A DNA stretch of 64,000 nt from Hyphomicrobiales bacterium (GTDB taxonomy: Bacteria; Pseudomonadota; Alphaproteobacteria; Rhizobiales; Rhizobiaceae), in contig UCFC01000048.1 of the NCBI GenBank assembly GCA_900471515.1, positions 123,688 to 187,687 on the forward strand. The letters are read 5' to 3'. A program made the translations under genes and the position numbers. Positions 35,077 through 43,363 of the stretch are shown here, one piece after another; position 1 is the first letter of the stretch; each line of letters starts with the position of its first letter. The notes under the pieces were generated by a model, which ran no database searches, was not told the origin of the DNA, and worked only from the letters and a program-made list of their open reading frames with translations.

Positions 35077-35742
35077 ATGCTGACGATCTACGGGGTTTAC
35101 CGCTCGCGTTGCGCGCGCGTTTACTGGATGGCCGAGGAACTGGGGATCGAATTCCAGTCCGTGCCGGTGCTGCAGGCCAGCCGGCTTGCCAATCCGCTGT
35201 CGCCGGATGCGCCGGTCAACACGCTCTCGCCGGATTTCCTGTCCATCAATCCGATGGCGATGATCCCGGCCATCAAGGACGGCGATCTCGTGCTCAACGA
35301 GTCGCTGGCGATCAACCTCTACCTTGCGCGCAAATATGGCGGCGAGCTTGGCGGCAAAACCGTCGAGGAAGACGGTTTGATGACGATGTGGACGGTTTGG
35401 GCGGTTTCCGAGCTTGACGGCAATACCGGCAAGATCGTCTCGACCTATGATAACGGCCGCGAAAACACCGAGGCGGGACGCGCGGTGATCGATGTCGCCT
35501 GCCGCACCATGAAGCGGCCGCTTTCGGTTCTCGAACGGCATCTCGAGGGCAAGGACTGGATCGTCGGCGGACGGTTCACCGTCGTCGATCTCAACATTGC
35601 GGAAGTGCTGCGCTACGCCCAGAGCGAAACCGCCCTTTTTGCCGCGCATCCGAATATCGATGCCTGGATCCGACGCTGCCAGTCGCGCCCGGCCTATCTG
35701 GAAATGCAGCGCAAGCGCGCGCTGGAGCCGGTCGAGGTCTGA
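35077..35742 (+). CDS. Glutathione S-transferase family protein
   Basis: A 221-residue GST with a thioredoxin-like domain (about 1-85; Y-R-S-R-C-A-R-V-Y-W start, cis-Pro in A-M-I-P-A-I, glutathione-binding N-E-S-L-A-I) and an all-helical domain (about 95-215, with the T-V-V-D-L-N N-cap motif). It could conjugate glutathione or reduce disulfides. The site AAGGAAGGGGA precedes the ATG. It ends two bases before the stop of a convergent LysR gene. Confidence 0.88.
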   Translation: MLTIYGVYRSRCARVYWMAEELGIEFQSVPVLQASRLANPLSPDAPVNTLSPDFLSINPMAMIPAIKDGDLVLNESLAINLYLARKYGGELGGKTVEEDGLMTMWTVWAVSELDGNTGKIVSTYDNGRENTEAGRAVIDVACRTMKRPLSVLERHLEGKDWIVGGRFTVVDLNIAEVLRYAQSETALFAAHPNIDAWIRRCQSRPAYLEMQRKRALEPVEV

Positions 35743-35744
35743 CG

Positions 35745-36641
35745 CTATTCGAAGAGCGCCGCCGTCTCGGCCATTTCCTCCCGGATCCAGGCCTTGAAGT
35801 CGCGCACCTTCTTCGGCTCGCGGCCGCCTTCGGGCGTCACGAAATAATAGCCGTCGCCGGTATTGGCGCGGATGCAGAAGGGCGCGACCAGCCGCCCTTC
35901 GCGCAGCGAAAAACCGGCAAGCGTCTGCCAGGCGAGCATGACGCCCTGGCCGGCGATCGCCGCATCGAGGCAGAGCGAGGCGTCGTTGAAGCTGTGGCGC
36001 ACGACAGGCGGCGCGCCCGAAAGGCCGGCCGCGCGCATCCAGACATCCCATGTGAACATGGCATTTGCATCGATGACGGCAGGCAGTTTCAGGATATCGG
36101 CCGGCTCCTTCAGCTGTGCTGCCATTTCAGGAGAGCAGACGGGAAAGACGACCTGATCGAGCAGATGCTCGACCTTCACGCCCGGCCAATGGCCCTTGCC
36201 GACGCGGATGGCGACATCGATATCGGAGGCGGCCGGATTGACGAGCCTGGTCGTCGCGTCGAGGCGCAGGTTGATCTCCGGATGGCGCTCCATGAAGCGG
36301 TCCAGCCGGCAGACCAGCCAGCGGGCGGCGAGAACGGGTGCGACCGAAATGGTCAGGATGCATTCGTCCTTGCGCTGCGCCATCGCGACGGCTTCGGAAA
36401 GACGCAGGAAGCCTTCGTTGAGTGCCGCCAGAACAGGCGCGCCGACTTCCGTCACCAGCATGCCCTTCGGCGTGCGCTCGAAGAGCAGCCGTCCGAGCTG
36501 GCCTTCAGCCTTGATGACCTGCTGGCTGACGGCGCCGACGGAGACGCCAAGCTCGTCCGCAGCCGCCTGGAGCGAGCCGAGGCGGCCGACGGCTTCCAGC
36601 GCGCGAAGGCCGTTGAGATGCACGGAGTTGAGATTTCTCAT
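35745..36641 (-). CDS. LysR family transcriptional regulator, GcvA-like
   Basis: A 298-residue regulator. The N-terminus L-N-G-L-R-A-L-E-A-V-G-R-L-G-S-L-Q-A-A-A-D-E-L is the HTH of the GcvA/AmpR-like branch (residues about 9-31), the effector domain spans about 90-290. Its target is unclear: the GST gene is convergent, and the next gene on the other side is a small orphan on the plus strand. Confidence 0.88.
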   Translation of the reverse strand: MRNLNSVHLNGLRALEAVGRLGSLQAAADELGVSVGAVSQQVIKAEGQLGRLLFERTPKGMLVTEVGAPVLAALNEGFLRLSEAVAMAQRKDECILTISVAPVLAARWLVCRLDRFMERHPEINLRLDATTRLVNPAASDIDVAIRVGKGHWPGVKVEHLLDQVVFPVCSPEMAAQLKEPADILKLPAVIDANAMFTWDVWMRAAGLSGAPPVVRHSFNDASLCLDAAIAGQGVMLAWQTLAGFSLREGRLVAPFCIRANTGDGYYFVTPEGGREPKKVRDFKAWIREEMAETAALFE

Positions 36642-36811
36642 ATAGTTTTCCTATAGCAGGAACCCGGTAATCTCAATTGAAAAACAGGCCTTCGCCGCCA
36701 ATATTGGCATGGCGGGACGATGATGTCCGAAGCGCAGCAAGAACAGAGCGCGGGCGCCCGCGGGAATATGTGCGACGAAAGCCGAGCCCGCCCTCAGAAA
36801 GCGAGAGCAAG

Positions 36812-37006
36812 ATGTCATTGCTGAAGTTTTTCTTGAGCCGGCCAGACCCTGCCGCCAGGGTCTCGCAAAGCGAATATGACGGGGATGCCGATCTTCTCGC
36901 CCATCCCGACATTGCCTCCATGTCGCAGCGGGAGCTTGCCGACCTGCCTCTGCCGGTGCTTGCTCCCAAACCGCCGGTGCAACGACAACTAGAGAAATGC
37001 GTCTGA
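36812..37006 (+). CDS. Small hypothetical protein
   Basis: A 64-residue protein (MSLLKFFLSRPDPAARVS and onward) with an amphipathic start and a Pro-rich C-terminus (L-P-L-P-V-L-A-P-K-P-P). I do not recognise the family. GAGAG lies about 7 bases before the ATG. The open frame continues upstream to 36677, but that part has no start signal. It lies 44 bases before the MmcQ-like gene on the same strand and may be co-transcribed with it. Confidence 0.5.
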   Translation: MSLLKFFLSRPDPAARVSQSEYDGDADLLAHPDIASMSQRELADLPLPVLAPKPPVQRQLEKCV

Positions 37007-37049
37007 ATATATGCTAGATTTCCGCCGGGGACGATTCAGGGCGGATACC

Positions 37050-37409
37050 ATGACGGAGAGCGTGGAAGACATTCTGGCGCGGCTGAAGCGGCTGGCGAAG
37101 GAGGCCGGCCTGCCCGGCATCGAGGAAAGCACCTCCTACGGCAACCTGGCGCTGAAGGTCGGCGGCAAGAGTTTCGTGGCGGTCAAGAACGACGAGACGG
37201 TGGTGATCTCGGTCCCGATCGACCACAAGGAGCACCTGCTGACGATGGCGCCCGATATCTACTATCAGACGAACCATTATGTCGGCTGGCCGCACCTGCC
37301 GGTTCGCATCGCGGCCATCGGCGACGACGAACTCAGGCAGCGGCTGATCGACGCCTGGACCTACCGGGCGCCGAAGAAGCTGATTTCGGCCTATCGGGCC
37401 TGTGGCTAG
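37050..37409 (+). CDS. MmcQ/YjbR family protein
   Basis: A 119-residue MmcQ/YjbR-like protein: N-terminal helix with G-I-E-E-S-T-S-Y-G, then K-V-G-G-K-S-F-V-A and the W-T-Y-R-A-P-K-K end typical of the family. It resembles small DNA-binding folds of the CyaY-like double-wing type; the biological role is not known. Its last four bases overlap the stop codon of the convergent GST gene. Confidence 0.82.
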   Translation: MTESVEDILARLKRLAKEAGLPGIEESTSYGNLALKVGGKSFVAVKNDETVVISVPIDHKEHLLTMAPDIYYQTNHYVGWPHLPVRIAAIGDDELRQRLIDAWTYRAPKKLISAYRACG

Positions 37410-38026
37410 GCTTTTTCGCGGGCCAGCGCGCGCTGGACGGCCGGGCGCTCCAGCATCCGGGCATGATGTTCGCTCACCTTCGGGAACCGGGCGGGATCGA
37501 CGCCGTCGGAGGGCAGCCAGCCGGTCATGACGAAGAGATAGGGGTCGGCGACCGTATAGGCCTCGCCCATCACCCACGGTCCCGCAAACATCTTCGTTTC
37601 GATCAGCTCGAAGCTTTCCGCCATTGTCTGCGGCACCTTGGCCTTCATCGATTCCAGCGCCGCTTCGTCATCGGCCCAGCGCGAGCCGCGCGGGCGGTGG
37701 GCATGGTTCACATGCACGGTCGACGAAATATAGCCGTTGAAGGCCTGCAGGCGGGCGAACTCGAAGGGATCGTCGAGAGGCGCGAGCCTTGCTGCCGGCG
37801 CCATCTGGGCGATGTAGGCGAGGATCGCCGTCGTCTCGGTCAGGACCCCGCGATCGGTCGCAAGCGCGGGAACGCGCCCCTTCGGATTGATCTCCAGATA
37901 GGCTTGCGAGCGCTGCTCGTTCTCGCGGGTGTTGACCTTCTTCGTCTCGAAGGAAAGGCCGGATTCCTCGAGCGCGATGAGGCTTGCGAGCGCGCAGGTA
38001 CCGGGGGCGAAATAGAGTGTGAGCAT
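37406..38026 (-). CDS. Glutathione S-transferase family protein
   Basis: A 206-residue GST with the beta-class-like start M-L-T-L-Y-F-A-P-G-T-C-A-L-A (Cys11 at the catalytic position), N-P-K-G-R-V-P-A-L cis-Pro loop and the E-T-T-A-I-L segment for glutathione; helical domain from about 85 with Y-T-V-A-D-P-Y. Likely cytosolic detoxification or thiol chemistry. The stop overlaps that of the convergent YjbR-like gene by four bases. Confidence 0.9.
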   Translation of the reverse strand: MLTLYFAPGTCALASLIALEESGLSFETKKVNTRENEQRSQAYLEINPKGRVPALATDRGVLTETTAILAYIAQMAPAARLAPLDDPFEFARLQAFNGYISSTVHVNHAHRPRGSRWADDEAALESMKAKVPQTMAESFELIETKMFAGPWVMGEAYTVADPYLFVMTGWLPSDGVDPARFPKVSEHHARMLERPAVQRALAREKA

Positions 38027-38115
38027 GGTGGGACTCCCCTTTCGGGGAGCCTTATAGCGCGTGCGCTGCGGCGAACGGAAGACCGGGTTTCGTCATTCGC
38101 GCCGCCTTGTGCCCA

Positions 38116-38472
38116 TCAGGCGCAGCCCGGCACGTCCTCCAGCCGGTGCCAGACGGGGATGCCCCGCTCCCTGGCGATGCGCACGTCGTTATCGGCGCCC
38201 TTGGAATCGCCCGGCAGGCGCAGCACGCCTTCGCAGAGCTGCAACAGGCGGCCGGCGACCGGATGAAAGATTTCCTCGTAGAGGTCGTCGCCGACCGCCT
38301 TGCCGCCGGCAGCGTACCAGACGGGCAAGGCCACCCATTCGCCGATGACAGGCAGATGGCCCGCCTTGAAGAGCGCATAGGACGGCTCCTCCAGGCGCTT
38401 GAGATTGGCCGCCATCTTCGCCGGGTCATCGCCCGTTCCGGACCTGTAAGGCCCGGCAATCAAAATCAACAT
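38116..38472 (-). CDS. DUF4406 family protein
   Basis: A 118-residue protein beginning M-L-I-L-I-A-G-P-Y-R-S-G-T, with later N-D-V-R-I-A-R and G-I-P-V-W. This pattern is that of DUF4406, related to nucleoside 2-deoxyribosyltransferases; whether it has that activity is unknown. GGAG lies 6 bases before the ATG at 38472. It is divergent from a DeoR gene across an operator-rich 123-base region, so it is probably under that regulator. Confidence 0.75.
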   Translation of the reverse strand: MLILIAGPYRSGTGDDPAKMAANLKRLEEPSYALFKAGHLPVIGEWVALPVWYAAGGKAVGDDLYEEIFHPVAGRLLQLCEGVLRLPGDSKGADNDVRIARERGIPVWHRLEDVPGCA

Positions 38473-38511
38473 GGTCGTCTCCATCAACTCCCGGCTTCAT
38501 GCACGGGATTT

Positions 38512-38584
38512 CACGAAAATGCATGATATTTCTTGAATGTCGAGTCGCATCGTGCATATTCATGATGTTTCGTAAATTTTCGTG
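38512..38584. promoter_or_regulatory. Candidate DeoR operator region
   Basis: CACGAAAAT (38512-38520) is inverted as ATTTTCGTG (38576-38584), and inside are direct repeats CATGATATTTCTTGA (38522-) and CATGATGTTTCGTAA (38561-), 39 bases apart, close to four helical turns. It lies between the DUF4406 gene and the DeoR gene. Confidence 0.6.
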
Positions 38585-38595
38585 CAGAGACCGCC

Positions 38596-39351
38596 ATGCT
38601 GACCACGCAACGCAAAGCCCTTATCCTCGACATCCTGCGCCGTGACGGACAGGTGATCGCCAAACGCGTGGCCGAGGACTTCGCGCTGTCGGAGGACACG
38701 ATCCGCCGCGATCTCCGGGAGATGGCGGCGGAGGGGCTGCTGAAGCGCGTGCATGGCGGCGCCCTGCCCGTTGCCCCCGACCTGCCTGACTTCACGGCCC
38801 GCCGCGACGTCGCTTCCGCGGTCAAGGCGCGGCTCGGCGCGAAGGCGGCACAGATGGTGAAGGCCGGGCAGATGGTGTTTCTCGACGGCGGCACGACGAC
38901 GGCGGAGGTCGCCCGCCAGCTGCCGCGCGACATTGCCTTCACCATTGCCACCCACAGCCCGACGATTGCCGCCGAGCTGGAGCATCACCCGACAGCGGAA
39001 GTGATCCTGTGCGGTGGCAGGCTCTACAAACATTCGATGGTGGCGACCGGCGCGGCGGCGATGGCGGCAATTTCGGCCCTGCGGCCGGATCTCTTCTTCC
39101 TTGGCGTCACGGCCGTCCATCCCGTGCACGGGTTCTCGACCGGCGATTTCGAGGAGGCGGCAATCAAGCGGCACATCGCGCGCTGTTCGGCGGAGACGCA
39201 TGTCCTGCTGACGGCGGAGAAGTTCGATCTGGTTTCGCCCTGCCAGGTGCTTGCCGCAAGCGAGGTGGCGGGAATGATCGTGCCGGCCGAGATGCCGGCG
39301 GAGCGGCTTCGGCCCTATGCCGAGCTCAATGTCGCACTTGCCGCAGCCTGA
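38596..39351 (+). CDS. DeoR/GlpR family transcriptional regulator
   Basis: A 251-residue regulator with the DeoR-type winged helix (about 5-58: R-R-D-G-Q-V and D-T-I-R-R-D-L-R-E-M) and a C-terminal sugar-phosphate sensor domain (about 75-230) containing the D-G-G-T-T-T-A-E loop. The divergent DUF4406 gene and operator-like repeats between them suggest autoregulation and control of that gene. Its last 26 bases overlap a convergent membrane-protein gene. Confidence 0.88.
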   Translation: MLTTQRKALILDILRRDGQVIAKRVAEDFALSEDTIRRDLREMAAEGLLKRVHGGALPVAPDLPDFTARRDVASAVKARLGAKAAQMVKAGQMVFLDGGTTTAEVARQLPRDIAFTIATHSPTIAAELEHHPTAEVILCGGRLYKHSMVATGAAAMAAISALRPDLFFLGVTAVHPVHGFSTGDFEEAAIKRHIARCSAETHVLLTAEKFDLVSPCQVLAASEVAGMIVPAEMPAERLRPYAELNVALAAA

Positions 39352-40063
39352 CCCGCTTGCGGCGGAGCGGCGGCACGAGGCCCGGCGGCAGCAGGGTGAG
39401 AAGCAGCGCGACGACGAAGAGCGAGAGCACGAAGATGCCGGGCAGGATCGTGCCGAAGCCAAGCGCCAGCGCAGCCTGCAGGCGCGGCTGGAGATTGGCG
39501 ATCACGGCCGAGAGCGCCGGCAGGGCCAGAGCCTTCGCCACCGCCCATGGCAGCCAGTTCATTTCGGCAAGAGCGGCGAGCGCGCCATAGAGGGCGGCGG
39601 CGCGGACAATGCCGCGCAGAAGCGGCGAGGCGCCGAAGGGCCTGGTGTCCCCCTCCTCGAAGGCAATGGCGAGATAGGCAAGCAGGCAGGCGAGGAAGAG
39701 GAAGGCGAGCGGCAACGCAGCCGAAATCGCCTGCCATTGCAGGCGTTCGCCGGTTGCGACGAACAGCAGGAAGGGCGCGCAGGCCATGAACCACAGGGCC
39801 GCCAGCGGTCCCCAAGACCGCAGAAGCGCGAGATAGCCAAGCCGCAGCATCACGGCGCCGAACAGAATGCCGATCGCGATCCAGGCGAGCGCGGTTTTCA
39901 GCGTACCGCCCATGAACCGCACCACCAGCATGCAGGAGCCGGCCATTTCCACGCAATGGGAGAGCTGCAGCACAAGCCAGGTGAGGTGGTCCAGGCAGAT
40001 GGCAGAGAATATCAGGAGAATGATGCCGGTCAGCATCCACCATAAATAGCGGCCTGCGAACAT
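39326..40063 (-). CDS. Integral membrane protein of unknown function
   Basis: A 245-residue protein with about seven hydrophobic helices and a basic C-terminus (R-R-K-R-V-R-L-R). I do not recognise the family. GAGGG lies 7 bases before the ATG. The 3-prime end overlaps the DeoR gene by 26 bases in the opposite direction. AT-rich sequence upstream (40150-40190, including a TTTTTTTATAA stretch) may hold its promoter. Confidence 0.65.
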   Translation of the reverse strand: MFAGRYLWWMLTGIILLIFSAICLDHLTWLVLQLSHCVEMAGSCMLVVRFMGGTLKTALAWIAIGILFGAVMLRLGYLALLRSWGPLAALWFMACAPFLLFVATGERLQWQAISAALPLAFLFLACLLAYLAIAFEEGDTRPFGASPLLRGIVRAAALYGALAALAEMNWLPWAVAKALALPALSAVIANLQPRLQAALALGFGTILPGIFVLSLFVVALLLTLLPPGLVPPLRRKRVRLRQVRH

Positions 40064-40210
40064 CTTCTGCCCTCGCAGCTTCGGAGGAACCGTATTTTCG
40101 CTCCGTCACCGCGAAAGGCATGTCCGACCGCCGGGACGTGCCCCCTTTACATTAGCCAATTCTTATTTTTTTATAACTTATATGTTTAACAATGCGCGGA
40201 TCGGCGGCGA

Positions 40211-41221
40211 TCAGGCAAGGGCATCCGTCACCCTGACATCGCCGACATGGATGCCGTTCCAGTTGCGCATCGACCTGTTGGCCAGCGCGCTCAGAGCGGC
40301 ATGTTCCCTGCCGCCCCTGTCGAAGAAGCGGGCAAGCGCTGCGGCGACCATGGCCTCGGCGGCGCGGGTCGCGCCGTCATCACATTTCAGCGCGATCGCG
40401 ATGCCCTGTTCCGGAAGGGCTGCGCAGAAGACGCCTTCCGCGCCCGTCTTGCAGAAGATACGGCCGGGGGCGATCTGCATCAGCTCGGTGCAGGCGCGGC
40501 CGGTGCCGGCCACATAGAAGGGTTCCGCCATGCAGGCCTGCAGGAGGCGGCGGGAAGCGGCCGCGCGCTCGCGGCCGAGGCCGTTGCCCGTCGCCATCTT
40601 CGCAAAACCGTGCGCCAGGGCTTTCAGCGGCACCGCATAGGTCGGGATGGAGCAGCCGTCGGTGCCGCAATTGTCATGGCCGAGTGCGGCGCCCGTCAAG
40701 CTCTCCATAGTCTCGCGGATCTGCTGCTGCAGCGGATGGCCGTAGCCGACATAGCCCTTGCTCTCGATGCCCTGATGGCAGCAGGCGCAGACGAAACCGG
40801 CATGTTTGCCCGAACAATTGTTGTGAAGCGCGGTCGGTTTTTCGACCGTGCGCGCCTGATGGATCAGCGTCTTCTGGTCGGAGGACCAGTGCGCGCCGCA
40901 TTCCAGCGCCCCGACGTCACGGGAAGCACGCGCGAGCATGGCGGCGGCAAGCGCCACATGCTCGTCCTCGCCGCTATGCGAGGAACAGGCGAGCGCCAGC
41001 TCCCTGTTGCCGAAACCGTAAGCGTCCGCCGCGCCGCTTTCGACCAGCGGCAGCGCCTGCATGGCCTTGCAGGCCGAGCGCGGAAAGACAGCCGCCTCGA
41101 TGTCACCGAGCGAAAAGACGGTACGGCCATCGCCGTCGACGATCGCAACGGAACCGTGATGGCGGCTTTCGACGAGCGAGCCCCTGGTGACTTCGACGAG
41201 GACGGGATTGGGCATGGGCAT
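40211..41221 (-). CDS. Asparaginase of the atypical (Rhizobium etli-type) family
   Basis: A 336-residue protein of the asparaginase II family (PF06089), the structural class described from Rhizobium etli, different from E. coli asparaginases. Recognisable catalytic features: P-R-S-A-C-K (about 47-52), C-S-S-H-S-G-E (about 79-85), N-N-C-S-G-K-H (about 133-139) and D-N-C-G-T-D-G-C-S (about 183-191), which supply the Ser-Lys pairs and the zinc-site cysteines. It hydrolyses asparagine to aspartate and ammonia. Start codons 41221 and 41215 are both possible. It stands alone; no ansP or aspartase gene is nearby. Confidence 0.88.
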   Translation of the reverse strand: MPMPNPVLVEVTRGSLVESRHHGSVAIVDGDGRTVFSLGDIEAAVFPRSACKAMQALPLVESGAADAYGFGNRELALACSSHSGEDEHVALAAAMLARASRDVGALECGAHWSSDQKTLIHQARTVEKPTALHNNCSGKHAGFVCACCHQGIESKGYVGYGHPLQQQIRETMESLTGAALGHDNCGTDGCSIPTYAVPLKALAHGFAKMATGNGLGRERAAASRRLLQACMAEPFYVAGTGRACTELMQIAPGRIFCKTGAEGVFCAALPEQGIAIALKCDDGATRAAEAMVAAALARFFDRGGREHAALSALANRSMRNWNGIHVGDVRVTDALA

Positions 41222-41411
41222 GAATCCGGATTATGGGCAAGAAGACCGCAGCCATACCGCCTCGCTCTGCGAAAGCCAATGGAATTCGCTGCGTTATCGG
41301 CCAATCACAGTATCTGAACAGCCATCACACGAAGTGACTGTCGGTGCGGCAAACTATCGTTTTGCGTGTAGGTGCGATGGGGCTAAAGGTGGCGTGTCAG
41401 GACTCATTCTC

Positions 41412-42623
41412 ATGCCATCCTCATTTTCTTCGATCATCCGCGACAGCCGCATCCGCATTCCGACCGTCACGCTGGTGGCGCTGGCCTTCACCTATGCCTC
41501 GACGGTTCCCTACCAGTCGATCATCGGCATCAGCGAACTCGGCATGAGCGACGGCGCCTATTCGGCGCTGGTCTTCTTTGCCGCCGTCGTCAACGTGGCG
41601 ATCAGCCTGACGCTCGGCATATGGTCGGACCGGCTGACGGAAAGACGCCCGCTGGTGCTGGCGCTTTCCGTCGCCGGCATCATCGGCTTCGGATCGATCG
41701 CGCTGATCCACAGTCCCGCCGTCTTCATCTTCTCGGTGCTCTTCCTCGTGCCGATGAGCAATTCCACCTATTCGCTGCTCTTTGCCAGCGTCAGGGCGCG
41801 CACCAACCAGCTGGCCCGCAGCGAGGCGGTCGCCATCACGTCAACGGTGCGCGCGCTCTATTCCGGCTCCTGGGCCGTCGCGCCGGGCCTCGTCGGGCTG
41901 GCGCTCGTGACGTCGCCGTCGATGACGCCGGCCTATGGGGTGGCGGCGGCCGCAAGCCTCATCTGCTTCTGCCTCTATTTCTTCTTCGCGCCCGGCAACG
42001 GCCCGGTGCGCGAGACGGCGCCCAACCAGCCCGGTTTCTTCGCCTCGCTGAAGCGCGTCTTTGCGCCCGACGTTTTCCTGCGCGTCTTCGTCATGTCGCT
42101 GCTGCTCGGCCTGCAGCGGCTGAACGGCATGGTATCGCCGCTCATCGTCGTGCACTCGATCGGCGGCAGCGTCGTCGATGTCGGCTTCCTGTCGGGGCTG
42201 ACGGCCTTCCTCGAAATGCCCTTCATGATGATGTGGGGGCTGGTGCAGCGGCGCTTCCATACCGTGCATGTGCTGGCCTTCGGCACGGCGCTCTACTGCC
42301 TCTATCTGGTGCTGCTCGGCTTTGCGACCGCGCCCTGGCAACTCTACGCGCTGCTCGGCCTGAACGCCTGCGGGGCAGCCGCCATCCTCAGCCTGCCGAT
42401 CACCTATCTGCAGGACCTGATCGCCGACCGGCCGGGCCTCGGCAGCTCGCTCATTTCGCTCAATACCTTTATCGGCATCGGCGTTGCCGCCGGGCTTTTC
42501 GCACTGGGGACGGCGGTGACGAACTATTCCGGCACGGCCTTTGTCGCGGCAGCCACCGGCGTCGTCACCATCGTCATCCTGCTCTATCTGGAAAGCGGCG
42601 GCCGGGCGCGCCAGCCCGCCTAG
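41412..42623 (+). CDS. MFS transporter, sugar-efflux-like
   Basis: A 403-residue, 12-helix major facilitator. The loop G-I-W-S-D-R-L-T-E-R-R-P between helices 2 and 3 is the MFS signature, and the early Y-A-S-T-V-P-Y-Q-S-I-I-G-I stretch resembles SetA-type sugar efflux carriers. The substrate is unproven. AGGAC precedes the ATG at 41412 at about 9 bases. It converges on the SufR-like regulator gene. Confidence 0.82.
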   Translation: MPSSFSSIIRDSRIRIPTVTLVALAFTYASTVPYQSIIGISELGMSDGAYSALVFFAAVVNVAISLTLGIWSDRLTERRPLVLALSVAGIIGFGSIALIHSPAVFIFSVLFLVPMSNSTYSLLFASVRARTNQLARSEAVAITSTVRALYSGSWAVAPGLVGLALVTSPSMTPAYGVAAAASLICFCLYFFFAPGNGPVRETAPNQPGFFASLKRVFAPDVFLRVFVMSLLLGLQRLNGMVSPLIVVHSIGGSVVDVGFLSGLTAFLEMPFMMMWGLVQRRFHTVHVLAFGTALYCLYLVLLGFATAPWQLYALLGLNACGAAAILSLPITYLQDLIADRPGLGSSLISLNTFIGIGVAAGLFALGTAVTNYSGTAFVAAATGVVTIVILLYLESGGRARQPA

Positions 42624-42638
42624 CTGGCTCGTGTCCGG

Positions 42639-43262
42639 TCATCCGGCCGTGATGCGATAGGCGCAGCGGCGCGCCCCCAGCAGGATATGTTCGCTGCGCT
42701 CGACATTGGCCGAGAGCACGCTGCGGAAGGTTTCGAGCTCGGAGCGGCAGAAGCCGGCGCAGGTACTTGCCGCCGCGCAGATCGGGCAATGGTTCTCGAC
42801 CAGCATCAACGAGCCGTCCTCCTCCTGCCAGCAATCGGCCATATAGCCCTCGCGGCTGCGGATGGCGGCAAGCCCTTCGACGCGGGCGGCAAGATCGGCC
42901 CTGTCCGCCAGTTCGTCGCGATAGCGCTGCAGCGTTTCGTTTTCGCGGGCGGTGATGACGGCATCGAGTGCCGCCGGGCCGAGCTGCCGGACAAGGGTCG
43001 TCAGCAGGCTCGCCGTCAGCTCGGCATGGCCGTCGGGGAAATGCCTGTTGCCCTCGGCCGTCAGATGCCAGAGCTGGCTCGGACGCCCCCTGCCGCCGGC
43101 GGCAACGGCCACGGGCTCCACCAGCCCCTCCTCCGCCATCTTCGCGAGCTGCTGGCGAGCGGCTTCGCCGGAAATGCCGAGCGCATCGCCGACCGCGGCG
43201 GCAAGCTGCGGCCCTTCTGTCTTCAACAGGATCAGGATACGATTGACGGGGGACTGGCGCAT
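42639..43262 (-). CDS. SufR-like winged-helix regulator with cysteine cluster
   Basis: A 207-residue regulator. The N-terminal DeoR/ArsR-like winged helix (about 5-60) ends in a G-G-R-G-R-P wing. The C-terminal half carries cysteines at 144, 159, 162, 168, 172 and 200; the cluster N-H-C-P-I-C then C-A-G-F-C resembles the Fe-S ligand region of SufR-type regulators. It may sense iron-sulfur state or metal. The start at 43262 is preferred, because upstream ATGs at 43301 and 43313 lie inside a strong palindrome. It is divergent from an MFS gene, with inverted repeats between, so it probably represses that exporter and itself. Confidence 0.78.
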   Translation of the reverse strand: MRQSPVNRILILLKTEGPQLAAAVGDALGISGEAARQQLAKMAEEGLVEPVAVAAGGRGRPSQLWHLTAEGNRHFPDGHAELTASLLTTLVRQLGPAALDAVITARENETLQRYRDELADRADLAARVEGLAAIRSREGYMADCWQEEDGSLMLVENHCPICAAASTCAGFCRSELETFRSVLSANVERSEHILLGARRCAYRITAG

Positions 43263-43264
43263 GT

Positions 43265-43330
43265 TTTTCCAAGTTATCTCTTGTTTTAATTCGAGACCCA
43301 TGCAATTTTCCAACGCATAACTTGGAAAAT
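43265..43330. promoter_or_regulatory. Inverted-repeat operator region of the SufR-like regulator
   Basis: ATTTTCCAA-N8-TTGGAAAAT (43305-43330) is a perfect 9-bp palindrome. A third half-site, TTTTCCAAGTTAT at 43265-43277, is exactly inverted as ATAACTTGGAAAA at 43317-43329. The sites cover the space between two divergent starts. Confidence 0.7.
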
Positions 43331-43363
43331 AATCACGGGTCAGGAAAAACGCAAGGATTCATC

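Noticed and set aside
36677..36811. N-terminal extension of the small protein at 36812
   Set aside because: No ribosome site at 36677, and the extension is Arg/Pro-rich with shadow-like composition.
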